Shown: in pieces, positions 1-7,501 of the stretch | Position numbering within the stretch: the first letter of the stretch is position 1 | Layout: each line of letters opens with the position of its first letter | Assembly: GCA_001940995.1 (NCBI GenBank) | Contig: MSHC01000031.1 | Span: 1 to 64,000, forward strand | DNA from: Ruminococcus sp. Phil15 | Lineage (GTDB): Bacteria; Bacillota; Clostridia; Oscillospirales; Ruminococcaceae | DNA: 64,000 bases | Reading direction: 5' to 3' | Notes under the pieces: generated by a model | Databases searched by the model: none | What the model was told of the DNA's origin: nothing | The model's input: only the letters and a program-made list of their open reading frames with translations | Program-made: the position numbers and the translations under genes

Positions 1-1
1 G

Positions 2-451
2 CCTCAGTTTATTGACGAGCCGACAGCCGGTCTTGACCCCGTTGCAAGGATTGAGGTGCTGGACATTTTAAGAGAGATAGTTGCCGACGGCGACAAGGCG
101 GTTTTATTCTCGACGCACATCACAAGCGACCTTGACAAGATCGCAGACTGCATTACAATTCTCATTGACGGCAAGGTTACAGAGTCCATGGACATTGACA
201 GAATCGAGGAAAAGTACGCTGTAATAAGCGGCTCGCTCTCATCTCTCACCTCCTCGAACCGTGCGCTTTGCGTGGGCGTGCGTCTTGGCGAACGCAGCTT
301 TGAGGCTCTTGTGGAGAGAAAACATCTTGATAGCTTTGAGAATGTTTCCACAAAAACTCCTAACATCGAAAATCTCCTGACATTCAGCATATGGGGACAC
401 AGGGATGACATAGTTGACATAGCCGAAATCGGAGGCGATACAAATGAGTAA
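2..451 (+). CDS. ABC transporter ATP-binding protein, C-terminal part (cut by window edge)
   Basis: C-terminal 149 residues of an ABC ATPase that powers the export permeases encoded just downstream. The fragment opens in the Walker B region (FIDEP), followed by the D-loop AGLD and the switch histidine in STHITSD about 40 residues in. Walker A and the LSGGQ signature lie outside the window. The last ~60 residues form the accessory C-terminal domain usual for ABC-2 drug/peptide exporters. The stop overlaps the next start (ATGAGTAA, 8 bp), so translation is probably coupled to the first permease. The substrate cannot be told. Confidence 0.9.
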   Translation, partial: PQFIDEPTAGLDPVARIEVLDILREIVADGDKAVLFSTHITSDLDKIADCITILIDGKVTESMDIDRIEEKYAVISGSLSSLTSSNRALCVGVRLGERSFEALVERKHLDSFENVSTKTPNIENLLTFSIWGHRDDIVDIAEIGGDTNE

Positions 452-1244
452 GAAGCCAAAGGAGCAGGTAAAATATAACCCTTCGATTTCCGGTGCAAGC
501 AGAGTTGGTAAATGCGTAAGAGCTATTCAAGGCAAGTCCGTTATTATTACTGCGATTGCATCTGCTGTGATTATGCTTGTATGCACCTGTGGATTTATAT
601 ATGTTTCACTTACCGACATACCGGAAAATATAAAAGATCCATCGGGTCTCGGCGCTTGTGTATATTTATCGTGGTTTTTTGCGCTTGAGTTCACGGCGCT
701 TTTCGCTGTAACACCTCTCTCTAGAGATGATGAAGCTATCCAAAGGTCTGCATTAAACGGCTGCGGTTCGATACCTGAGCTTTTTATGCATCTGCCTGTC
801 AAGAAGGTAGACCTTTACAAGCACTCGTTCAGATACTATTCTACAGCGCTTGTAAGCTCGACCTCTCTTACAATTTTTCTGAATGCTATATATCTTGTAT
901 ACAGCGAATACGAGAAAATCAGCGCATACATTTCTGCTGTATCAATCTATCTTACTCTGTCTTCCGTTCTGCTCTACATATTGTTTTTTGACCTCAGACC
1001 TAATTCGGGAGGTAACAAGAAGTTCCATACAGGTACAACTATTGCGATTTTGGCACTTTCTTTCGGAATCGGTGCATTACTTATGATAGGCTCGGACTTG
1101 ATTATGAAGCTTCAGGGCTCGTTTATCGGCGCGTACGCCGGCGTCCCTGCAATTGCAGTATCTGTGCTTGCTGCGATATTCGTTATTGTTATGCAAAAGT
1201 CTGTTATCGAAAAGAGAGCTATAGGCACAGCGTGGTACGACTAA
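444..1244 (+). CDS. ABC-2 type exporter permease
   Basis: 266-residue polytopic membrane protein, probably one half of the membrane channel used by the upstream ABC ATPase. About six hydrophobic segments are visible, the first around residues 31-52 (rich in I, V, A) and the last around 225-250. The N-terminal ~30 residues are basic and cytosolic. It overlaps the ATPase gene by 8 bp and is followed 15 bp later by a second permease, so the three genes form one operon. No soluble domain or substrate-specific motif is recognised. Assignment rests on topology and gene order. Confidence 0.75.
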   Translation: MSKKPKEQVKYNPSISGASRVGKCVRAIQGKSVIITAIASAVIMLVCTCGFIYVSLTDIPENIKDPSGLGACVYLSWFFALEFTALFAVTPLSRDDEAIQRSALNGCGSIPELFMHLPVKKVDLYKHSFRYYSTALVSSTSLTIFLNAIYLVYSEYEKISAYISAVSIYLTLSSVLLYILFFDLRPNSGGNKKFHTGTTIAILALSFGIGALLMIGSDLIMKLQGSFIGAYAGVPAIAVSVLAAIFVIVMQKSVIEKRAIGTAWYD

Positions 1245-1259
1245 TCTAGGAGAATCGAC

Positions 1260-1994
1260 ATGAATAAAAGAGATTTAAACTATCTGAAAAAAATATACTT
1301 TGATCTATCGGGCCTTGGAGAATTTCTTATTGTGTTTACTCTGATATCAATAGCATTTGAAATCGGTGAGTTGGCTTTTTTTACACAGTCCGATGCCGGA
1401 ATAACGAATATATTCTTTCCTATGTTTATATTCATTTCCACACTTTTTATAGGACAAATGGTGTCCGCGACGCACAAGTCAATCGGTTCTATGCCGGTAA
1501 AATCATTGTGGAGCGCAAAAGTTGCATCTTTCTCGCTTGACTTTTCCGTATTAGCAATGTATATTGCAAACATCATAATCCTCGCAGCTGCGGGATACGG
1601 CGAATTTATTCTCCCGAGAATAGTATCAACACTATTTCTATACGCTTTGGCACACATTTTCCTTTACACCACATCTGTCCCCGGCGGAAGCAAAAACGCA
1701 CTTATTATGGATACGGGCAGTGCAGGAACGTCGTTCCTTGCAGGTATTGTATTATACATCGTTGGCGTGCTTGCTGTTGCAGGCTTTCAGGTAATGGACA
1801 GAAGCTTTGCAGCCGACAGCTTCTCTGCCCTTAGCTCCGGCAGGCAGATTATATACCTTGTACTTTTGGGCGTTGGAATTGTCTTCGCTGTCGCTTCAAG
1901 AATTGCGTCGTGCAGAGGTATTGATTCCAAGCTGAGGCTCAGGAAAATATACCGCAAGAAGGTAAAGAAGGAAAAGCAAGAGTCCTACATATAA
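1260..1994 (+). CDS. Second ABC-2 type permease-like membrane protein
   Basis: 244-residue protein with about six membrane segments and a strongly basic C-terminal tail (RLRKIYRKKVKKEKQ), consistent with a cytosolic end by the positive-inside rule. A good ribosome site (CTAGGAGAATCGAC before ATG) fixes the start. Together with the preceding permease and ATPase it makes a likely heterodimeric ABC exporter. The operon ends at the terminator at 2009-2055. The sequence is not closely recognisable as a named family, so the call relies on hydrophobicity pattern and context. Confidence 0.65.
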   Translation: MNKRDLNYLKKIYFDLSGLGEFLIVFTLISIAFEIGELAFFTQSDAGITNIFFPMFIFISTLFIGQMVSATHKSIGSMPVKSLWSAKVASFSLDFSVLAMYIANIIILAAAGYGEFILPRIVSTLFLYALAHIFLYTTSVPGGSKNALIMDTGSAGTSFLAGIVLYIVGVLAVAGFQVMDRSFAADSFSALSSGRQIIYLVLLGVGIVFAVASRIASCRGIDSKLRLRKIYRKKVKKEKQESYI

Positions 1995-2008
1995 CTCCTT
2001 CATAATAC

Positions 2009-2055
2009 AAAAATCTCCTCTCGAAGCTAAGTGCAACGAGGGGAGATTTTCTTTT
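2009..2055. terminator. Bidirectional rho-independent terminator
   Basis: Inverted repeat AAAATCTCCTCTCG / CGAGGGGAGATTTT around a short loop, with T runs on both strands. It sits between the convergent ABC operon (plus) and the lipoprotein gene (minus) and can serve both. Confidence 0.85.
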
Positions 2056-2059
2056 CGTA

Positions 2060-2470
2060 TCATGCAGGCACAAACGGCAGGGTTACCACATCGTGCTTTG
2101 AGGTTGTGGTCTGAGTATCGCCGCCTGCTCCGCTGCTGGTTTGCGTGGACGCCGCACTGCCCGTTGTTGTAGTTTCTGTAACTATTACCTCTTTATCCTG
2201 AGAGGTATCAGCGCCGCTCTCATCGGGTGTGCTTTGCGCTTGCGTTGTAGTAGTGGTCACATCAGTATCGCCGGCAGGCTGCGAGCCGTCCTCGCCCGAA
2301 TTTTCCGACAACGGCGGCGCAACGCTGTTGTCATCTGAAACGTCCGCTGCAGAGGTCGTCACGCTGTCATCGGTACTGTTTGAGTCCTGCTGTGAGCTGC
2401 CCGTATCGCCGTTGCAGGCGGTAAGGCAGATTGCTCCCGCCAACAGCAGGGCAATTATTATTCTTTTCAT
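2060..2470 (-). CDS. Thr/Ser-rich secreted lipoprotein of unknown function
   Basis: 136 residues. The N-terminus is a lipoprotein signal: Met-Lys-Arg, a hydrophobic stretch, then lipobox LTAC with Cys19 as the likely lipidated residue. The rest is low complexity, rich in T, S, D, G and Q, with runs such as TTTTT, and ends in VVTLPFVPA. The ATG at 2470 is chosen because the Lys-Arg follows directly; an in-frame ATG at 2491 would add seven polar residues ahead of the signal. It lies 10 bp after the small ORF at 2481-2603 and is probably the last gene of an operon with the surface protein upstream. Likely a flexible surface-exposed tether; function unknown. Confidence 0.7.
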   Translation of the reverse strand: MKRIIIALLLAGAICLTACNGDTGSSQQDSNSTDDSVTTSAADVSDDNSVAPPLSENSGEDGSQPAGDTDVTTTTTQAQSTPDESGADTSQDKEVIVTETTTTGSAASTQTSSGAGGDTQTTTSKHDVVTLPFVPA

Positions 2471-2480
2471 ATTGCCTGTA

Positions 2481-2603
2481 TTACTGTTCATTCAATGCAG
2501 GATCTGTTTCGTCCTCATCAGGTACAACGCCTGAAGTTCTTATAACGTCCGTTTCATCAAGCACGAGTACAGAAACGATCGGCTTTTCATAATTTTTTTT
2601 CAT
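2481..2603 (-). CDS. 40-residue acidic-tailed small protein (unannotated-type ORF)
   Basis: Short ORF beginning MKKNYEKPIVSVLVLDETD and ending PDEDETDPALNEQ, 40 residues. An excellent ribosome site (AGGAAAGGAAAATGCAAT then ATG) precedes it. It starts 24 bp after the stop of the 870-residue secreted protein and ends 10 bp before the lipoprotein start, so the three are probably co-transcribed. The pattern basic head, YEKP, a beta-prone V/L/I stretch, DVIRTSG and a strongly acidic tail is one I associate with short hypothetical ORFs in Clostridia. There is no membrane segment, Cys or signal peptide. It could be a peptide precursor, a regulator or a partner of its neighbours; the sequence does not decide. 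Confidence 0.65.
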   Translation of the reverse strand: MKKNYEKPIVSVLVLDETDVIRTSGVVPDEDETDPALNEQ

Positions 2604-2627
2604 ATTGCATTTTCCTTTCCTGCAGGA

Positions 2628-5240
2628 TTAAACTGCGCTGTAATAGTCATAGAGCGCTGTAACGAGGGATTTGAGAGAATCGGTAGTTTTTGTGCTTGAG
2701 AGAACCGCATTAGCGTAGCTCATTGCACTGTATCCGCTCTGGAACAAATCCGAGCCGTTTATTTTAACATTATAAGCGGTTGCGAGGTTTGCGGCGTCGA
2801 TGTTTCTGATTTCTACATAGTAATAGTTATCCTTCTGGACGGGGGTAAGGGTACTGCTTCCGTCTGTAAAGCTGAAATCAGAAATCTTTACGCTGTCCGA
2901 AAGCTTGAAATAGTGTCTTATGCCTGTTTTGGACGTTAGCATAAGGCTTGTTCCGTAGTAGCTTATTCCCTCGGGGAGCGTATTCGTCTTTGCGGAATAC
3001 TCGCTCAAAGCGACATTCTCGGAGAGCTTTTTGTCGCTCTCTGAAAGGTCTGCGTTTGCGAGGCTGTCAAGGTTATGCTCAAAATACTGCTGTGCGGCGG
3101 CGCCGAGGTTGAGCATTTTCTTTACCAGGTTCTTTGTTTCTTCATTGTAGGAGTCTGACAAGAGGATATAATCTGCGTACTCCTTGACAGTATAGGTATA
3201 CTCCGTGCCGGTTCCTGTGCTTGTGATAAGCTGTGCCTTGATTTCGGTCGTCATATCTTTAAGGGAAACTCCGACAGGGAAAACATAGTATTCCAAACCG
3301 TTCATCTCAACTTTATCCGCATCGCTTACGTTTACCTTTACAGGCGCTTTATCCCCTACTGTAAACTGCATATATGCGGTATCGTCGCTTGCGGCAGTAT
3401 CTGACAGGCGGAAGAAATAGTTTACGCCGATATCGCCGTCAAGACTCACCGTATAGCCCTCAAGCTTTGCGCCTATGCCGTCCATAATATGGTCGCACTC
3501 GTCGCACTGACCGTCGGAGTTTGCGTCTATATGCTTTGCAGACGAGTGACCTACAAACAGGGTGTAGGATTTTTCAATACCGGGGTTAAGCTCTGGGTAG
3601 ATTGAGATATTGACCTCTCCTGCCTTCAAGAAATCGAAGTAGCCCATTCTGTCGCTCGTAATAACGGGGACGGCGACCGAGGTATCGGAGGAGGTTGCGA
3701 CAAGCTGTGTGCTGTCGAGTCCGCTAGTCGTTGAGTTATCCCAGAAGTTAAGATTTACGTCAACACTAGGATTTAGTGTAATGCGTGACGAATATGCTTC
3801 TCCATACTGGGCGGTTGTATTCCACCACAGGGTCATCGTCGTAGCGACTGTAAGCTGTTCGCTGTGACCGCAGTTTACGCACTCACGGGTACAGATATTG
3901 CTGTCGCCCGTCGGGTAGGCCGTTTCAAAAACGTGTCCGTTGGTTATTACTGTACTGCTGCTTGAGAGTGTGGAAGCGGAAATCTCATAGAACACATTGG
4001 TTGCATTATTCCATGTATACCAAACTACCTTGCCGCCTACTACGATCGGGACGCAGTCGGAGAGGCTTGCATTCTTTATTTCGTAGGTATCTGATGATGC
4101 AACGCCGCTTCCGTTTACAGTTTTATAAAACACGCTTCCGCCTCTTGCCCAGAGGAGCATGAAGCTGTTGTAGGAGAGCTTTACGAGCTGCGGAGTTTCG
4201 GTTGTTTCCTCGCCCTCGGCAAAGCTTGTATGTGCGACAACTGTTGACGAGAGGGTTGACCTGTCCACTGCCGCAACATAGATATTTCTTGTTTTGCTTG
4301 TAAGATTGTTTTCGTCCTGAACGACAGAGTTATATGCGATAAGATAGCTGCTGTCCGACATTTCTACTCCGCCGATCGACGCACCTGTGACATTCTCGCC
4401 GGTTGCTCCCGGGAAAGTTAAGATATTCTTTTCCGATATTCTGCCGAGAGAGAAGCCTCCGCTTGTTGAGAACGACGCCTTATCAATAGCGATAGAACGT
4501 GGGTAAGCGTCGCCGTGGTCAACAAAGACCATATTGCTGCCGTCTGTCAGCACAAACTGGTTGAACGAATGCGAAGCATACGCCATGTATCCCTCTGCAC
4601 TGAGCGTCATATCAGAGGTATTAAGAACAAGCGTGAAATTTGACTGGTGGTTGTATCCGTCGCTCGAGGTGTACATTTCGTGACCTGTTCTTGCTATAAG
4701 GTAGTTGCCCGCCTTCGCAAACCTCAGGCTTCCTGCGTCAAACGGCACTGTTGTATTGCAGTCGTATGCGCCTGACGAGGAAACTCTCTGCCAGTCCTTG
4801 GTATATTTTGTAATTCTGAATACCTCGGTATCCGCACTCTCCGCCGTGTTCGTCTGACCCGACACTACATAGTAATAGTCGGTATCAAAGTAGACGCCGC
4901 CGAATATAGGAAGCTCCTTTGTCACCTTAACAGTGCTCTTGATGTTATAGCTCATATCGTAATACTCGACAATATACGAGGACGAGTCTGCGTCCGCCTG
5001 AAATCTCATAAGGGTATTGCTGTCAACGACCGTTAGATATGAGTTTATCGGTGATGACCACCTGCTGTAATTCTGGTCGCTTATGTTCTCGCCGCTATAT
5101 GTAGTACACTGGGTTGCCACTGCGTAGGCAGTTTCGGCAACGCTTCCGTACTTCTCGCCTGTCGGCACCGCCGTTAAGAGCGAGAGAGCCATTGCTCCGG
5201 CTGAAAGAACCGCTGTAAGCTTTAAAAGCTTTTTATTCAT
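2628..5240 (-). CDS. Large secreted surface protein with Cys-rich DxNxDGxC motif and C-terminal beta-modules
   Basis: 870 residues. Residues 1-40 are a Sec signal peptide with a basic start, a hydrophobic core and an AYA end. Residues ~45-440 are rich in S, T, Y and aromatic residues and look like an extracellular repeat or propeller-type fold. At ~447 lies CTRECVNCG and at ~568 DANSDGQCDECD, an Asp/Asn-Gly loop with paired Cys that could bind calcium or a metal. The C-terminal ~280 residues hold two related modules, one with LDGDIGVNYFFRLSD and one with LTSKTGIRHYFKLSD. No LPXTG signal or SLH repeat is visible, so anchoring is unclear. A promoter at 5291-5319 serves it and the small ORF and lipoprotein follow. 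Likely an adhesin or carbohydrate-related protein; not assigned to a family. Confidence 0.75.
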   Translation of the reverse strand: MNKKLLKLTAVLSAGAMALSLLTAVPTGEKYGSVAETAYAVATQCTTYSGENISDQNYSRWSSPINSYLTVVDSNTLMRFQADADSSSYIVEYYDMSYNIKSTVKVTKELPIFGGVYFDTDYYYVVSGQTNTAESADTEVFRITKYTKDWQRVSSSGAYDCNTTVPFDAGSLRFAKAGNYLIARTGHEMYTSSDGYNHQSNFTLVLNTSDMTLSAEGYMAYASHSFNQFVLTDGSNMVFVDHGDAYPRSIAIDKASFSTSGGFSLGRISEKNILTFPGATGENVTGASIGGVEMSDSSYLIAYNSVVQDENNLTSKTRNIYVAAVDRSTLSSTVVAHTSFAEGEETTETPQLVKLSYNSFMLLWARGGSVFYKTVNGSGVASSDTYEIKNASLSDCVPIVVGGKVVWYTWNNATNVFYEISASTLSSSSTVITNGHVFETAYPTGDSNICTRECVNCGHSEQLTVATTMTLWWNTTAQYGEAYSSRITLNPSVDVNLNFWDNSTTSGLDSTQLVATSSDTSVAVPVITSDRMGYFDFLKAGEVNISIYPELNPGIEKSYTLFVGHSSAKHIDANSDGQCDECDHIMDGIGAKLEGYTVSLDGDIGVNYFFRLSDTAASDDTAYMQFTVGDKAPVKVNVSDADKVEMNGLEYYVFPVGVSLKDMTTEIKAQLITSTGTGTEYTYTVKEYADYILLSDSYNEETKNLVKKMLNLGAAAQQYFEHNLDSLANADLSESDKKLSENVALSEYSAKTNTLPEGISYYGTSLMLTSKTGIRHYFKLSDSVKISDFSFTDGSSTLTPVQKDNYYYVEIRNIDAANLATAYNVKINGSDLFQSGYSAMSYANAVLSSTKTTDSLKSLVTALYDYYSAV

Positions 5241-5290
5241 AATCTATTCCTCCCTGTCGCAAAAGACAAAACTGCATACTGATGCTATTT

Positions 5291-5319
5291 ATTATAGCAC
5301 TATTTTTATCGTTTGTAAA
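5291..5319 (-). promoter_or_regulatory. SigA-type promoter of the surface-protein operon
   Basis: On the minus strand: -35 TTTACA (5314-5319), 17-bp spacer, -10 TATAAT (5291-5296). Transcription would start near 5284, about 45 bp before the ATG at 5240. Confidence 0.7.
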
Positions 5320-5386
5320 TTCATATTTTGACGAAATTACAGCGATATTTTTGACATTTACGGAAGATTACGGATATTTTGGATTG

Positions 5387-5415
5387 TTGACTAATATAAT
5401 AAGTTGTGGTATACT
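5387..5415 (+). promoter_or_regulatory. SigA-type promoter of the asparagine-synthase-like gene
   Basis: -35 TTGACT (5387-5392), 17-bp spacer ending TGTGG, -10 TATACT (5410-5415). It lies ~50 bp before the GTG start at 5466. Confidence 0.8.
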
Positions 5416-5465
5416 AAAAAAAGGAATTTTTTTACTTTTATATTCAAAGCGGAAGGAGAACAAAT

Positions 5466-7004
5466 GTGGTTATTTTAAAGACATACAGAGGACATATAAG
5501 AAACTGGAAAAGCCTTTGCGCAGAGCTTTCGGTTGATGACAAGCTGCCGAGGGACGAGCGTGAAAAAGAGCTTATGGTAAAAGCCTTTGATAAGTGGGGC
5601 AAGGATATGGCGGAGCATCTTTACGGAATGTTTGCCCTTGCTGTCGAGGACACAGACAGCGGCGAGCTTTTCTGCCTGAGAGACCAGTTCGGAACAAAGC
5701 CTTTTTACTACTATGTCACAGAAACGGGCAGGCTTCTTTACGGCACTATGATAAGGGATTTTATCGACGATAACGACTTCAAAAAGGAAGTCAACGCAGA
5801 TATGCTTCAAATTTATATGAGCCTTACCTACGTTGGCGGCGAGAACACATTTTTCAAGGGTGTAAAAAAGCTCATGCCGGGTCACTACCTGACATTCAAA
5901 GACGGAAAGCTTGACGTAGTACGTTATTTTGTTCCCGACTTCAAGCCTGACAACGACAAGTCGCTGGAGGACTGGGCAGACGAGATACACGAAACTATGA
6001 AGGCTATCGTACCGGAGGTCAAGGAGGACGGCGAAACTGCCGAGTCGTTCCTTTCGGGCGGCGTTGACTCGTCGTACGTTCTTGCTATGACGGACGCTCA
6101 GGTTTGCGACTCCTGCGGATACGAAGAAGAAAGATTTGACGAATCGTGTCTTGCGCAAAAGACTGCCGACCTACTCGGCAGAAAGATGAACAGGTGCGTT
6201 ATTACTCCCAAAGAATACTTTGACATCGTACCTTACGTTATGTACAATATGGAGCAGCCTCTCGGCGACGCTTCCGCAATTGTTTTCGCAATCGGCTGCA
6301 GGGAAACAGCCAAGCACACAAAACTTTGCTACTCGGGCGAAGGCTCTGACGAGTTTTTCGGCGGCTACAATATGTACCGCAATGCAGAGAGATATGGTGA
6401 AAACCTCAAGACCTTCTATGTCGGAAACACAAACATTATGAAAGAGGACGAAAAGAAGCGTATCCTCAAAAGCTACAACGAGGACGTGCTTCCTATCAAA
6501 CTTGCAGAGCCTATCTATGCGGAAACCGAGCATCTTGACCCGCTTACGAAGATGCAGAACATCGACATTCAGATATGGCTTGAGGGCGACATATACCTCA
6601 ATGTTGACAAGATGAGCACCGCTGTCGGTCTTGAGGTAAGAATGCCGCTTACCGACAGGAGAATTTTTGACATTGCTTCCCGTATTCCGCCAAAGCACAA
6701 GGTAACCGAGGAGCAGAACAAGGTTGCATTCAGGACTGCGGCTGCAAAAGTTCTTCCTGAGGAGATAGCATTCCGCAAGAAGCTCGGATTTATTGTTCCT
6801 ATAAGGATTTGGCTTGCCGACGAAAGATACAATGCAGATGTACGCAGGCTGTTTGACAGCGAGATTGCAGAAAAGTTCTTCAATGTTTCTGAAATCAAGG
6901 CGATTTACGACGAATACATCGGCGGAAATTCCGACAACTGGAGGAAGGTCTGGACTATCTATACGTTCCTTGTATGGTACGAGGAGTATTTCGTAAAGAG
7001 ATAA
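5466..7004 (+). CDS. Asparagine synthase (AsnB) family protein lacking the N-terminal glutaminase Cys
   Basis: 512 residues. AsnB enzymes make asparagine from aspartate, ATP and an amide nitrogen. The C-terminal synthetase half is intact: PP-loop SGGVDSS at 197-203 and YSGEGSDEFFGGY around 286-299. The N-terminal class-II amidotransferase half is shortened. Normal AsnB starts Met-Cys with Cys as nucleophile; here the protein opens at the strand equivalent to YNGEIYN (RGHIRNW, residues 8-14), although RDQFGTKPFYYY (72-83) survives. The start is the GTG after GGAAGGAG; an ATG 2 bp earlier runs into a stop after four codons. The promoter lies just upstream, leaving no room for a missing N-terminus. 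Glutaminase activity is therefore unlikely; ammonia-dependent synthesis or another amidation is inferred. Confidence 0.88.
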   Translation: MVILKTYRGHIRNWKSLCAELSVDDKLPRDEREKELMVKAFDKWGKDMAEHLYGMFALAVEDTDSGELFCLRDQFGTKPFYYYVTETGRLLYGTMIRDFIDDNDFKKEVNADMLQIYMSLTYVGGENTFFKGVKKLMPGHYLTFKDGKLDVVRYFVPDFKPDNDKSLEDWADEIHETMKAIVPEVKEDGETAESFLSGGVDSSYVLAMTDAQVCDSCGYEEERFDESCLAQKTADLLGRKMNRCVITPKEYFDIVPYVMYNMEQPLGDASAIVFAIGCRETAKHTKLCYSGEGSDEFFGGYNMYRNAERYGENLKTFYVGNTNIMKEDEKKRILKSYNEDVLPIKLAEPIYAETEHLDPLTKMQNIDIQIWLEGDIYLNVDKMSTAVGLEVRMPLTDRRIFDIASRIPPKHKVTEEQNKVAFRTAAAKVLPEEIAFRKKLGFIVPIRIWLADERYNADVRRLFDSEIAEKFFNVSEIKAIYDEYIGGNSDNWRKVWTIYTFLVWYEEYFVKR

Positions 7005-7041
7005 TACCGCTAAGGCTTCGCATTTATAAACTGCAATTTAT

Positions 7042-7079
7042 AATCCCCGTACAGGCGCAATGGTCTGTACGGGGATTTC
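7042..7079 (+). terminator. Terminator after the AsnB-like gene
   Basis: 12-bp perfect stem ATCCCCGTACAG / CTGTACGGGGAT (7043-7054 and 7065-7076) with a 10-nt loop. The T tract is short (TTTCGGGTTT). Confidence 0.7.
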
Positions 7080-7113
7080 GGGTTTAACGGCACTTATATG
7101 AGAAAAGCTCCGT

Positions 7114-7443
7114 TTATGCCTGCTGCTTTTTCTTTTTGGGCTTAGGGGTCGGAAGGTCCGGGTAGATTGTTTCAAAAAGGTATTTAAGAAACTCTTTGTC
7201 ATCGACATTCTCGACAAGTATCATATCCTTTGCACCGTTGTACGGCGGCTCATACTTAGCGTCGGGAATAAGGGCTGCCGCACTTTTTACGGGCTTTACT
7301 AGCAGTCTGTTATCGCAGACATAGGCGGCTATCTTACCCCTTGTATAGATAATATACTCCCCCATCATCATACGGCATGAAACGCCCTCGACCTCCGAGA
7401 GCTGTTCCATAATATACTCTATATAGTCTTTTGCTGTTGACAT
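7114..7443 (-). CDS. TfoX N-terminal domain family protein
   Basis: 109 residues, matching the small TfoX-N family: an N-terminal helix (AKDYIEYIMEQL), then MMMGEYIIYTRGKIAAYVCDN and LLVKP. This family is the N-terminal half of the competence regulator TfoX/Sxy, but stand-alone members have no proven role. The ATG at 7443 is preferred because AAAGGA lies 8 nt upstream; an ATG three codons earlier sits directly on the ribosome site. The last residues (PKPKKKKQQA) form a basic tail. A terminator separates it from the F420-ligase-like gene upstream, so its transcription may be weak or independent. Confidence 0.75.
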   Translation of the reverse strand: MSTAKDYIEYIMEQLSEVEGVSCRMMMGEYIIYTRGKIAAYVCDNRLLVKPVKSAAALIPDAKYEPPYNGAKDMILVENVDDKEFLKYLFETIYPDLPTPKPKKKKQQA

Positions 7444-7458
7444 ATCATACATCCTTTC

Positions 7459-7493
7459 AATAAAACCGCCTCTTATGCGGAAGCACAAGAGGC
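7459..7493 (-). terminator. Terminator after the F420-ligase-like gene
   Basis: Minus-strand hairpin GCCTCTT / AAGAGGC (7487-7493 and 7468-7474) followed by GGTTTTATT. It sits between two co-directional genes. Confidence 0.65.
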
Positions 7494-7501
7494 AGTACTT
7501 T

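Noticed and set aside
5464-5478. ATG with an ideal ribosome site opening a four-codon minigene (MWLF then stop)
   Set aside because: It overlaps the GTG start that continues the AsnB-like frame with good spacing; more likely coincidence than a leader peptide.
5475-6158. Long open frame antisense to the AsnB-like gene
   Set aside because: No ribosome site or promoter; explained by codon structure of the sense gene.
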